Assembly (NCBI GenBank): GCA_905211505.1
Contig: CAJMAX010000013.1
Location: forward strand, 1-23,304
Origin: an uncultured bacterium
GTDB lineage: Bacteria; Cyanobacteriota; Vampirovibrionia; Gastranaerophilales; Gastranaerophilaceae
Length of the DNA stretch: 23,304 nt
Reading direction: 5' to 3'
Position numbers and translations under genes: made by a program. Positions 1 to 7,719 of this stretch are shown here, one piece after another (within the stretch, counting starts at the first letter, position 1; each line of letters begins with the position of its first letter). The notes beneath the pieces were generated by a model. The model was not told where the DNA came from and ran no database searches. It saw only the letters and a program-made list of their open reading frames with translations.

Positions 1-69
1 TCTGAACTTGTTTCAGAATCTAAAATAAAGAGTCATACCAAAAGATTCTTCGCATACGCTCAGAATGAC
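1..69. repeat. REP-like inverted repeat unit A (cut by the window edge)
   Basis: A left arm at 1-21 (TCTGAACTTGTTTCAGAATCT) faces a right arm at 43-69 that begins AGATTCTTCG and ends CTCAGAATGAC. The outer part pairs TCTGA with TCAGA and the inner part pairs AGAATCT with AGATTCT, so the transcript could fold into a hairpin around an AT-rich loop. The same arm consensus recurs in the second unit at 113-195. The left arm is truncated by the start of the window. The composition is GC-richer than its surroundings. Widespread short palindromic repeats with a GTCAT(T)CTGAG...GAAGAATCT pattern are known from many bacterial genomes; assignment to a named family was not possible here. Confidence 0.6.
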
Positions 70-112
70 GGATACAGTAGAACACATGTTTGTCTTCAAA
101 ACCAACCTGACT

Positions 113-195
113 GTCATACTGAGGCTTTAGCCGAAGTATCTAATAAACAGAACAGTAATAAGAGATTCTTCGCTCGCCTGCTCCCTCAGAATGAC
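113..195. repeat. REP-like inverted repeat unit B, abutting a prepilin-like gene
   Basis: The left arm 113-141 begins GTCATACTGAGG and ends CCGAAGTATCT. The right arm 163-195 begins AGATTCTTCG and ends CCTCAGAATGAC. The arms are inverted copies of the same consensus, separated by 21 nt. The right arm ends 3 nt before the ATG of the prepilin-like gene at 199, so the repeat occupies the space where a promoter and ribosome binding site would normally be. Same consensus as the unit at 1-69. Confidence 0.65.
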
Positions 196-198
196 CGT

Positions 199-924
199 AT
201 GTATAACAAAGCAGCATTCACCCTTGCCGAAGTCCTCATAACCCTCGGGATAATAGGTATTGTTGCGGCATTGACAATACCTGCTATAATTACAAACTAT
301 CAAAAAAAGGCAACTGTTGTTCATTTACACAAAGTTTATGCTCAACTTAAAAATATGGTGAAACTTTCGGAACTTGATAATGGATCTATGGATGGTTGGG
401 ATTTTCCTAACGGTGATCATAAAAAAGAAAGAGAATATTTAGAACGTTATTATCTACCTTATCTTCCAGGTGCATCTATAACTACATATGAAAAATTACG
501 ACCGCTCATCAAAACTTCTTTTCAAGGACTTAATGCAGCTCAGCTTGGACAGATTTATTCAAATCCTATGATTTTAAAAAATGGAGAAATTTTGTCTATA
601 TTTACTGCTGTAAATTCTGGAGGATATATCTGGCTTTTTATGGATTTAAATGGTGTGAGTGGCCCAAATCGTGTAGGTCGTGACATCTTTGTTTTTCAAG
701 CTCGTGATGTGTATAATGATAGGACTGAGCTTAATTTTTGGGGTAGTAGAGCTACTTCACGTGAGGAATTAATGGGGCATTCACTTTCTGAAGATGATGG
801 AGGTGTTAATAGAAGTTATTATGCATGTTCAAAAGAGAATAAATACGGGTATTATGCGCGTTGGTATTGTGGTGCTCTAATAAAAATCGATGGATGGGAA
901 ATTAGAAATGATTATCCTTGGTAA
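199..924 (+). CDS. Prepilin-like protein 1 (type IV pilin N-terminal methylation motif)
   Basis: The 241 aa protein opens with a very short leader (MYNKAA) followed by FTLAEVLITLGIIGIVAAL, the class III signal and hydrophobic N-terminal helix of type IV pilins and type II secretion pseudopilins. Cleavage by a prepilin peptidase would fall before F7, with Ala instead of the usual Gly at -1; E11 is the conserved Glu5 of the mature protein. The C-terminal part has the block DLNGVSGPNRVGRDIF, a cysteine pair (YYACSKE...WYCG) and a GWEIRNDYPW end. No pilus assembly genes are nearby, so it may be an orphan minor pilin or a surface protein. There is no Shine-Dalgarno before the ATG; the preceding bases belong to a repeat. 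Codons over roughly residues 5-20 are unusually C-ending (ACC, GCC, GTC, CTC) compared with the AT-rich remainder. Its stop codon directly abuts the stop of the convergent kinase gene. Confidence 0.85.
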   Translation: MYNKAAFTLAEVLITLGIIGIVAALTIPAIITNYQKKATVVHLHKVYAQLKNMVKLSELDNGSMDGWDFPNGDHKKEREYLERYYLPYLPGASITTYEKLRPLIKTSFQGLNAAQLGQIYSNPMILKNGEILSIFTAVNSGGYIWLFMDLNGVSGPNRVGRDIFVFQARDVYNDRTELNFWGSRATSREELMGHSLSEDDGGVNRSYYACSKENKYGYYARWYCGALIKIDGWEIRNDYPW

Positions 925-2133
925 TTATTTATGTGGCAGTGTTATTATGAATGTGCTGCCGCAGTTTAAGTTGCTTTCAACTTCTATTTCCCCGTCGTGA
1001 AGTTTTATAAATTCTTTTGATATTGTTAATCCAAGACCTGTTGAGGCATCGGTTTTTGATAATGTATTTTGAATTTGATAGAATTTGTTAAATATTTTTT
1101 TATGGAATTTTTTGTCAATTCCTATTCCGTTATCTTTAATTTTTAAAGTAATGTTTTTATGATTTTGTTCTGCAGTTATTTTTATTTCAGAATTTTCTGG
1201 AGAAAATTTAATTGCGTTCCCGAGAATGTTAAATAGGACTTGTTGAAGTTTTATATAATCACCATTAAAAATTATTTCTTGTTCTATATTTTTGTGTATT
1301 TTTATATTTTTCTTTTCAAAGAGAGGATTTAGTATATTGCAAACTTCGTCAATTAAAGTTGTAATATCTATAGTTGTGATATTAAGTTTAACTGTATGAG
1401 ATTCAATCTTTGAAATATCAAGAATTTCGTTAATCATTGTCAAAAGTTTGAGTCCGGAAATTCTTATATCTTCCACATACTCATATTGTTTTTCATTCAG
1501 TTCTCCAAAAATTTTATTTGACAAAAGTTCTGAAAATCCAATAATCGAATTCAGCGGAGTCCGTAAATCGTGTGAGATATTTGCTACGAATTCATTTTGT
1601 AGTTTTTCATTCTCTTTAATCTTTTTATTTTGTTTTTTTATTGTTTCATAAGCTTTGTTAGTTTCGATTATTCCATTTTGTAAAGCTTCTACCTGCATTT
1701 TTAAAACTTTAGAAATTTCGATGTCCTTTATTAGATTAGAAATAATAGAGGCACAGGTGTTAAAAATGGTTTCTTCATCTTTGGTAAAAGCTGTATCTCT
1801 TGTGATAACAATAAGTCCTAATACGGCACCTTTTACAATAAGCCTTTTTACAAGGATTTTTGAATTTGTACCCAGCAATGTATGTAGTTCTGATACAGGT
1901 TCATGTTTTGATGTGTCATAGATTTGAGAGGATAATTCATTCCCAATTTTTATATTTTCATGTGTTGTAAAATTTTTTTCGAATTCCAAAGAAAGCGTAT
2001 TGGGTGTCAGGTAAAAAATTGCAGCAGAATTAAATTCTATAATTCCACTCAAAATCTCGAAAATTCTATTTGGATTTTGGGAAAAATTAAATTCATAAAA
2101 CTTATTCAGTTTTTCTACTGCATTTTTAAACAC
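925..2133 (-). CDS. Soluble GAF-domain sensor histidine kinase
   Basis: The 402 aa protein has no membrane segment or signal peptide. Residues of about 20-140 resemble a GAF sensor domain, about 140-182 are charged coiled coil, and the HisKA dimerisation box follows with NISHDLRTP, phospho-acceptor His188. The HATPase domain shows an N box (NILGNAIKF, about 302-310), G1 (DNGIGID, 334-340), an F box (IFNKFYQ) and G2 (TGLGLTISKEF, about 365-375), so it looks catalytically complete. It is the last gene of the minus-strand operon. The GTG start at 2133 lies 2 nt after the hpt stop, suggesting translational coupling; an ATG at 2135-2133 is out of frame. No response regulator is in the window, so the partner and signal are unknown. 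The convergent gene's stop abuts its own, leaving no room for a terminator between them. Confidence 0.88.
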   Translation of the reverse strand: MFKNAVEKLNKFYEFNFSQNPNRIFEILSGIIEFNSAAIFYLTPNTLSLEFEKNFTTHENIKIGNELSSQIYDTSKHEPVSELHTLLGTNSKILVKRLIVKGAVLGLIVITRDTAFTKDEETIFNTCASIISNLIKDIEISKVLKMQVEALQNGIIETNKAYETIKKQNKKIKENEKLQNEFVANISHDLRTPLNSIIGFSELLSNKIFGELNEKQYEYVEDIRISGLKLLTMINEILDISKIESHTVKLNITTIDITTLIDEVCNILNPLFEKKNIKIHKNIEQEIIFNGDYIKLQQVLFNILGNAIKFSPENSEIKITAEQNHKNITLKIKDNGIGIDKKFHKKIFNKFYQIQNTLSKTDASTGLGLTISKEFIKLHDGEIEVESNLNCGSTFIITLPHK

Positions 2134-2135
2134 AT

Positions 2136-2672
2136 CTAGTCCATTTCTTTATAGCCGATATAGCGAAGATTTCTATAATATCCTTCAAAGTCCAAACCGT
2201 AGCCTACTACAAATTTGTCATCTACTTCAAATCCGTAATAATCGGGTTCAATATCGACTTTTCTTGTGATTTTTTTATCTAATAATGAACAAAATTTAAT
2301 TGATTTTGCATTAAAATTGCAGTGCATAAAGTCCATTAAAAATTTTGCAGTTAATCCTGTATCTACAATATCTTCTATAATTAAAACATTTTTACCGTTC
2401 AAATCAGGTAGTTTAATGTCTACAGCGTTGACTTTTCCGGAAGTAGTAGTTGAGTGTCCGTAACTGGAAAGTCTGATGAATTCCATTTGCAAAGGCATAT
2501 CAAGATTTTTTACAAGGTCTATTGCAAACATTACGGCTCCTTTTAGGACACAGATTGCCACGACTTCTTCACCATTGTAGAATTTATTCATTTCGTCAGC
2601 CAGTTCTTTGATTCTTGTTTGCAGCTGTTCTTCGCTGAATAGCACTTTTAAATCTTCAATTTTAATATCCAT
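2136..2672 (-). CDS. hpt: Hypoxanthine phosphoribosyltransferase
   Basis: The 178 aa protein converts hypoxanthine or guanine plus PRPP to IMP or GMP in purine salvage, in the cytoplasm. The PRPP-binding loop is visible as VLIIEDIVDTGLTAKFL (E100, D101, D104, T105, G106, T108), and the flexible-loop region LSSYGHSTTTSG lies at about 68-79. Length is normal for bacterial Hpt. A Shine-Dalgarno of the GAGGG type precedes the ATG. It follows tilS by 23 nt; the tilS-hpt neighbourhood is widely conserved in bacteria, which supports both calls. Confidence 0.95.
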   Translation of the reverse strand: MDIKIEDLKVLFSEEQLQTRIKELADEMNKFYNGEEVVAICVLKGAVMFAIDLVKNLDMPLQMEFIRLSSYGHSTTTSGKVNAVDIKLPDLNGKNVLIIEDIVDTGLTAKFLMDFMHCNFNAKSIKFCSLLDKKITRKVDIEPDYYGFEVDDKFVVGYGLDFEGYYRNLRYIGYKEMD

Positions 2673-2695
2673 TATGCCCTCTTTCTTTTTGTTTT

Positions 2696-4033
2696 TTATG
2701 ATTCTTTTTTATAAAATTTTATAATGTGTGTTGGTCTTTTTATTACTTTTATTTTATCACTTATTCCTAAACCTATTGCCCAGAAAATTTCTTTACCTTG
2801 AGTTAAAAATAGCAGGTTATTTTTTTTGTGGTTTGGGATTTTTTTTGAATTAAGATATTTTTTTAATTTTTGAGTTCCTTTGAGTCCAAATGGTTGAATT
2901 ATGTCTCCATCTTGTCTTGTACGAATTTCAAAATCTATACTTAAATTTTCAAGATTTATGTATGCAAAATGTTCAGTTTCCTGTGGATAGTTTTTTACGG
3001 TTTCTGTGTATTTTTGCAGTTCAAAAATGTATCCGCAAGAATTGTAAATACCTTCTTGGGTAACTTTGATTGTTGGCAGGGTTTCTACTTTTTTATCAAT
3101 AATCTCTATGATTTTGTCATTTGTGAATATCCACAAATTTGTTGTAAGAGAACAGGTTTTTCCGGATTTGGAATGGGCATTTTTGAGGATAAAATCTTTG
3201 ATTTTTAAAATTTTTGTTCTATCGTAATCCAAGTTATGTTTGATAAAAAGGTTATAAACAATTCGGGATTGAACAGAGGAAGAAAGCTGTATAAACTCTT
3301 GAGTTTTTAGTTTTTCATTTTTTGAAATTTTGTCAAATATCTGTTTTATGTATTCTTCAACAATTTCAGTTTCTTCTTTTGCGACAGTGGAGAGTGTGGA
3401 AATTGTTTCAATAATATTTGGATTGATTTTTTCTAAAATAGGAATCACTTTGGCTCTGATGAAGTTTCGTTTATATTTTGTATCATAATTTGAGCTGTCA
3501 TTATTAGGAGTTAAGTTATTTGTTTTACAATAGTTTTCAATTTCATTTCTTGTAACTTCTAAAAGCGGTCTGTAATAATTCCCGCGGTTTTCAGCGATTC
3601 CTTGCAACCCTGAAACACCTGTACCTTTACAGATTCGATATAGCAAAGTTTCCACATTATCGTTTTTGTTATGTGCTGTAAATATAATTTTACTGTTAAA
3701 TTTCTCAGCACAAGTTTCAAAGAAGTCGTATCTGGCTTCTCTTGCAGCGGTTTCTGTATGTGGTATGTTTTTGTTTAATTTTTCACTGTAGAATTCTATG
3801 TTCTTTTCTTTACAGAATTTTTTGCAATTTTTTTCTTCTGAGTCGCTTTCAACTCCTCGCCAATTATGGTTAAGATGGATTGCAATGATTTTATTTTTAG
3901 TGATTTTTTGTAGGGAGTCCAGCAGGCACATTGAATCATAACCGCCTGAAAAACCTACAAGAAAAACTTCCTGAGGTTTATTCAATTTATGTTTTTGCAA
4001 AAATAATTCAATTGTTTGATGAATTTTATTCAT
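2696..4033 (-). CDS. tilS: tRNA(Ile)-lysidine synthetase
   Basis: The 445 aa enzyme attaches lysine to C34 of the CAU-anticodon tRNA-Ile, so that it reads AUA codons and is charged with isoleucine. The N-terminal PP-loop ATP pyrophosphatase motif is VGFSGGYDSMCLLDSL (SGGxDS at 29-34). Further N-terminal signatures are AIHLNHNWRG, AAREARYDFF, TAHNKNDNVET and KRNFIRAKVIPIL. The C-terminal TilS domain carries the IRTRQDGDIIQPFG and KKYLNSKKIPN blocks. The frame stays open upstream to 4153, but those 40 residues lie inside the preceding gene and look like noise. The ATG at 4033 is 5 nt after that gene's stop. No clear Shine-Dalgarno is seen, so coupled translation is likely. hpt follows. Confidence 0.94.
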   Translation of the reverse strand: MNKIHQTIELFLQKHKLNKPQEVFLVGFSGGYDSMCLLDSLQKITKNKIIAIHLNHNWRGVESDSEEKNCKKFCKEKNIEFYSEKLNKNIPHTETAAREARYDFFETCAEKFNSKIIFTAHNKNDNVETLLYRICKGTGVSGLQGIAENRGNYYRPLLEVTRNEIENYCKTNNLTPNNDSSNYDTKYKRNFIRAKVIPILEKINPNIIETISTLSTVAKEETEIVEEYIKQIFDKISKNEKLKTQEFIQLSSSVQSRIVYNLFIKHNLDYDRTKILKIKDFILKNAHSKSGKTCSLTTNLWIFTNDKIIEIIDKKVETLPTIKVTQEGIYNSCGYIFELQKYTETVKNYPQETEHFAYINLENLSIDFEIRTRQDGDIIQPFGLKGTQKLKKYLNSKKIPNHKKNNLLFLTQGKEIFWAIGLGISDKIKVIKRPTHIIKFYKKES

Positions 4034-4038
4034 AATAA

Positions 4039-5403
4039 TTATTGTTCGATTGCAGAATGTTTTTTGATACCTTCTCTTAATTCCACAACGTCTGTTCCAA
4101 GCTGTTCTAGAGCTTGCATTGCAAGGGATGTTGGTTCGGTTGTTATAGCCCATAAAAGGTCAGAAGATTCTATTTTAGTTTTATTAGCCTTTTTGGCATG
4201 CTCCCAGGCTGTTTCCAAAACTCTTTTGGCTCGTTTGGTGAATACTATTTCATTTTCAAAGTATTCATTTCCGAAGCCAATAATTTTTTCAACAACGATT
4301 CTGGCATCTCGAATATTAATTCCTAATTCATTAAGTACTATTGCGCCTATACCTGTAGCTTCTCCTATTATACCCAGCAGAAACATTTCTGTTCCTACTA
4401 TGCCTTTACCTAATCTTCTGGCTTCTTGTTTTGCGAGTCGCAATATTGTAAGGGTTTCCGGCATTTGTTTTTCTATTGGTTTTATTATTCCATGGGCTAA
4501 GTCATCATCATTGATTTTTAACTCTTTAAATATGTTGTAGGCAACCCCTTTTTTAGTTTTTAGCAGACCAAGAATCATATGTTCCGGTAGAACTTCAGAT
4601 GAACCTAGTTCTTTTGCTGTTTGAAGAGCTAAACTCATTGCTGTAAATGCATTTGGTGTAAAAACAATTTGTCTGCCTTCGTATTCAGCCTGACGGGATT
4701 GGATTTTTGATAATTTTTCTTCAAAAAGTTCTTCTGTAACACCAAAATCCGCCAATATTTTTGTAAGATTAGAATCTTTATCTTCCAGTATTGATGAAAT
4801 AATTTGTTCTGTACCAAGAATTTCATAACCGGAGGTTGACAGCTTTGATACAGCTCTTTCAAACACTTTAGAGGATTCTTTGTTCTCAAATAAAGAATCC
4901 GTTTCTTGAGTCAGATTTACTTCCTTTTCTCTATTTTCATCAAGTTCAGGGTGCATATCTTGTTTGGTTTTGCGTTGAACGAGTTTTTCGATTAGCGGTT
5001 TTGATTTTTCAATATCAAAATTTAAGTGTTCCAGATATTCAGAGATTTTGGAATGTTTGTCGTTTATTGCAGCAAGAACAAGATGTTCGTAGTGAACAGT
5101 TGGACTTCCGGACTTTTCAACAAGATCCATTGTTTGCTGCAAGATTCGTTTGAAATCTTCACTGAATGGTATTGAAGAATTCATATCTGCCTCTTCCATA
5201 TTCAAAGTAAGATATATTTCTTCAGCCAGTCTTTCGTAAGTAAGATTGTATGATTTGAAAATTTTTGCACAGAATCCTTTTGTTTCTTTTATCAGTGCAA
5301 GTAACAAATGTTCAGATAATACTTTATCAGAATGGTCATAAATTGCTATATTCTGTGCTTCAACTATTACATTAAGAGCTTTTTCAGTGAATTTTTCAAA
5401 CAA
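4039..5403 (-). CDS. Triple Clp N-domain protein lacking AAA+ ATPase modules
   Basis: This 454 aa protein consists of three tandem Clp_N modules, each with two repeats: about 1-145, about 176-312 and about 316-446, joined by a charged linker at 146-175. Module 1 begins MFEKFTEKALNVIVEAQ and has EHLLLALI; module 2 has LGTEQIISSIL and LPEHMILGLL; module 3 (ARRLGKGIVGTEMFLLGIIG, then ARIVVEKIIGFG and FTKRAKRVLE) is closest to cyanobacterial ClpC N-domains. In ClpC/ClpA this domain docks adaptors and substrates. No Walker A or B motif is present and the protein ends where the first ATPase ring would start. The start is TTG, with AAGGA about 7 nt upstream; an ATG between them is out of frame. It lies between a DUF1292 gene and tilS, in the same operon as a stand-alone ClpX zinc domain. 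An adaptor or decoy role for Clp proteases is inference. Confidence 0.85.
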   Translation of the reverse strand: MFEKFTEKALNVIVEAQNIAIYDHSDKVLSEHLLLALIKETKGFCAKIFKSYNLTYERLAEEIYLTLNMEEADMNSSIPFSEDFKRILQQTMDLVEKSGSPTVHYEHLVLAAINDKHSKISEYLEHLNFDIEKSKPLIEKLVQRKTKQDMHPELDENREKEVNLTQETDSLFENKESSKVFERAVSKLSTSGYEILGTEQIISSILEDKDSNLTKILADFGVTEELFEEKLSKIQSRQAEYEGRQIVFTPNAFTAMSLALQTAKELGSSEVLPEHMILGLLKTKKGVAYNIFKELKINDDDLAHGIIKPIEKQMPETLTILRLAKQEARRLGKGIVGTEMFLLGIIGEATGIGAIVLNELGINIRDARIVVEKIIGFGNEYFENEIVFTKRAKRVLETAWEHAKKANKTKIESSDLLWAITTEPTSLAMQALEQLGTDVVELREGIKKHSAIEQ

Positions 5404-5417
5404 AACATTATTCCTTA

Positions 5418-5696
5418 TTATTCTTCGTCATCTTCTTCGCTTGTAGTATCAAGGCTTTCAATATATTCTGAAACTTTTTCGAATTCTTCATCATCTTCAA
5501 TAGTTTCAAAATAGCTTTCTTCACCTTCTTCTGTGTATCTCATAAGAACAACTTCCGGTTCTTCATCTTCTGAATCTGCTTCAAGTAGCAATGCATATTG
5601 TTTATTTTCAAACTCTACAATATCGTATAATTCACATTTGATGACTGTGCCATCATCATCTGTAATTTCAATTAAGTTTTCATTTTCTTCTGTCAT
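5418..5696 (-). CDS. DUF1292 family small acidic protein
   Basis: The 92 aa protein is very acidic, with ITDDDGTVIKCELYDIVEF, then YALLLEADSEDEEPEVVLMR and an Asp/Glu-rich tail ending EEDDEE. The pattern of a short beta-rich core that reads like a 'content/update' domain matches DUF1292 (YrzB-like) proteins of Firmicutes. There, the gene likewise follows the ruvX/yrrK gene, so the order supports the call. A strong Shine-Dalgarno (AAAGGAGA) precedes the ATG. The function of the family is not established. It sits 17 nt after ruvX and 14 nt before the triple Clp N-domain gene. Confidence 0.82.
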   Translation of the reverse strand: MTEENENLIEITDDDGTVIKCELYDIVEFENKQYALLLEADSEDEEPEVVLMRYTEEGEESYFETIEDDEEFEKVSEYIESLDTTSEEDDEE

Positions 5697-5713
5697 GTTT
5701 TTCTCCTTTATTT

Positions 5714-6118
5714 TTATTTATTTCTTGCTAAGTATTGTTCTAGTATAATACAAGCACTTTCAATATCAACTAATCCTTTATCTTTGCGATAGTCTATTTT
5801 TTTGTTTCTGAGATTTTCTTCTGCAGTATCTGATGTCAGGCGTTCATCTTCAAAAATTATTTCATAGTCTTGAAGTTTTGATGCGAATTCTTCGCAGTTT
5901 TGGGCTTGAAACCCTTTTGAACCGTCCATGTTAAGCGGAATTCCAACAACGATTTTTTTTACATTGTTTTCTTTTGCTATCTTGTATATGGCTTCAATAG
6001 CTTTATTTTCCGGCTCTCTGGATATGTATGAATGCCCGTTAGAAAGCATTAAAAGGTAATCGCTTAGAGCAATGCCGATTCTTTTTGTTCCAATATCAAG
6101 TGCCATAACTTTATACAT
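5714..6118 (-). CDS. ruvX: RuvX/YqgF Holliday junction resolvase-like RNase H-fold nuclease
   Basis: The 134 aa protein has the YqgF RNase H-like fold: VMALDIGTKRIGIALSD at the N terminus (Asp8), IVVGIPLNMDGSKG (about 56-69), the EDERLTS motif (Glu92) and VDIESACIILEQYL at the C terminus (Asp118). These acidic residues are the expected metal-binding triad. Family members are implicated in pre-16S rRNA 5' end processing and in Holliday junction cleavage; the sequence does not decide between these. Length is typical. Its start overlaps the 3' end of the upstream gene by 8 nt, indicating translational coupling inside the minus-strand operon. Confidence 0.92.
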   Translation of the reverse strand: MYKVMALDIGTKRIGIALSDYLLMLSNGHSYISREPENKAIEAIYKIAKENNVKKIVVGIPLNMDGSKGFQAQNCEEFASKLQDYEIIFEDERLTSDTAEENLRNKKIDYRKDKGLVDIESACIILEQYLARNK

Positions 6119-7712
6119 TTTTCACCCACTTTTCTTCAATATATTGGATTTTTAACTCAATTTCACTATCTGTCAAATTGTGGATATTGATATCTTTGTT
6201 GTATTTTATTGTCATCAAATATTCATAGATACTTCGTTTTATAATACTTTCGAATAATTCCTTCAAAAGTCTTTCGTCTTGAGATAGTCCATAGACAAGT
6301 GAGGCTTCGTCATCTTTGCCTATAGAATATTTTATGTAAGCTGACATTATCAGTTTTTGTATCCATGAAGCTTTTTCTTCCGGATAGAAGATTTTTTCTA
6401 TATGTTTTTCTAATAATTCATTTAAATTGTTGTTTGTTTTTAATTCTTCTAAGAGTTCTTCAAATTCATCGCTGTAGTTTGCATCCAAAAACCAGTGAGA
6501 AGAAATTTTCATTTCTGAAAGTTTATCAATGATTAAAGAATTATTTTTTGCAGGTATAATTTGCTCTTTTAGAATTTGTTCGACAGATTCGATGTCAGAA
6601 TCTATGTCTATAAGCAGATTTTTCCAACAAACATACTCATAAGGCAGTTTCCAATCATTATTGTTTCGTTCAATTGTAGTTTTTTCAGCATTGTTTAAAA
6701 TGGTTTTAAATGCTTCCGGTGGTATGTCTACAGTTTTTTCGTCACGCAGAAATCTTTCTAAGATTTTGTCGCATTCAAACTGGGAGATATCAAAGAAACC
6801 AAAGCAGTCTTTAATTCCTATTTCATTATTTATTACTACAGAAACAAATCTAATCCTGTTATCATCTGTTTTTCTTGTGAAAATCAGTGCTTGGTCTCCG
6901 CGACCGTCAGGATAAGTTATGTAAAATTTATTTGGTTTACTGTTTGATAGAATTTTTTTGTAAAAGTCTTTTGTGTTATCTTCTCTTATGCCTGAAATTT
7001 TTAGGGTAGAGAGGCTTTTTCTGATATTTTGATACAATTCTCCTTTTGAGACTTTTTGCATTTCTTCCAGTACATGCAGTGCTAATTGAGATTTTGTCTT
7101 CCCAAGAAGGTGTAATGCTTCCAACCCTGCAGGGCTGTTAGGTTCTGATACAAAAACAGGAATCAGAATATTCGCCAGTGCATCGTCAGAAAAATCTTTG
7201 CCGAATGAGTTTAGTAATGTTATTTTATCTTGTACTCTGATTGAAGCCAGAAAGTCCATAAAGTCGATTTGAACTTCTGGATTTATTATTGCGGTATTCA
7301 ATAATTGTTTTGTGTTTTCATCTAGAATGTCTGTGGAATCTCCAAGATATTCTTCACAAGTTTCGTAAGACCAATCAGAATCAAGTTCCCGCAATAGATT
7401 GAGAATAGTTATTTTAACTTCACTTTGGAGATTTTGATTTTTTAGAGTTTCCCATAATTTATTTATGAGTTCTTGTTTAGGGGTATAGTGTTCCAAGAGA
7501 AAACAAATAACCGGAATTTTTTCAATATTTGAATTTACAAGCTCTTTAAACAAAATTTTAGACAAAATTGTTTTATCTTCTTGTCCGTCAAGTATTTCAA
7601 AATCTGCAAGACAATTTTGAATATCATTAACTGAATGGATTTTTGATAATAGATTTGTAATAGCTGATTTCAACTCAAAAGGATTAAGTTGTTTAAATTT
7701 CGAGCCTGTCAT
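6111..7712 (-). CDS. Unrecognised large helical protein between ClpX zinc domain and RuvX
   Basis: I do not recognise this family. From the ATG at 7712 it is 533 aa; an alternative ATG at 7745 adds 11 residues and overlaps the upstream gene by 26 nt. I prefer 7712, 7 nt after the upstream stop, but neither start has a good Shine-Dalgarno. The first half (to about residue 250) is a run of amphipathic helices with HEAT-like spacing, for example a helix around AGLEALHLLGKTKSQLALHV. The middle (about 265-340) looks beta-rich (FYITYPDGRGDQALIFTRK, IRFVSVVINNEIGIKDCFGF), and the C-terminal half is again helical and acidic. No signal peptide or membrane segment is visible. It overlaps ruvX by 8 nt, so it is firmly in the operon. 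Candidate roles in rRNA processing or Clp function rest on context only. Confidence 0.75.
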   Translation of the reverse strand: MTGSKFKQLNPFELKSAITNLLSKIHSVNDIQNCLADFEILDGQEDKTILSKILFKELVNSNIEKIPVICFLLEHYTPKQELINKLWETLKNQNLQSEVKITILNLLRELDSDWSYETCEEYLGDSTDILDENTKQLLNTAIINPEVQIDFMDFLASIRVQDKITLLNSFGKDFSDDALANILIPVFVSEPNSPAGLEALHLLGKTKSQLALHVLEEMQKVSKGELYQNIRKSLSTLKISGIREDNTKDFYKKILSNSKPNKFYITYPDGRGDQALIFTRKTDDNRIRFVSVVINNEIGIKDCFGFFDISQFECDKILERFLRDEKTVDIPPEAFKTILNNAEKTTIERNNNDWKLPYEYVCWKNLLIDIDSDIESVEQILKEQIIPAKNNSLIIDKLSEMKISSHWFLDANYSDEFEELLEELKTNNNLNELLEKHIEKIFYPEEKASWIQKLIMSAYIKYSIGKDDEASLVYGLSQDERLLKELFESIIKRSIYEYLMTIKYNKDINIHNLTDSEIELKIQYIEEKWVKNV

Positions 7713-7719
7713 AAAATTT

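Noticed and set aside
127..324. A 65-codon minus-strand open frame across the repeats and the start of prepilin-like gene 1
   Set aside because: It lies antisense to a clear prepilin signal sequence, has no family resemblance and mostly translates repeat arms.
4034..4153. A 40-residue N-terminal extension of TilS
   Set aside because: It lies wholly inside the end of the upstream Clp N-domain gene and does not resemble TilS; the ATG at 4033 puts the PP-loop at the usual distance.
5406..5408. ATG as the start of the Clp N-domain gene
   Set aside because: It is out of frame with the MFEKFTEK start; the in-frame codon is the TTG at 5401-5403.
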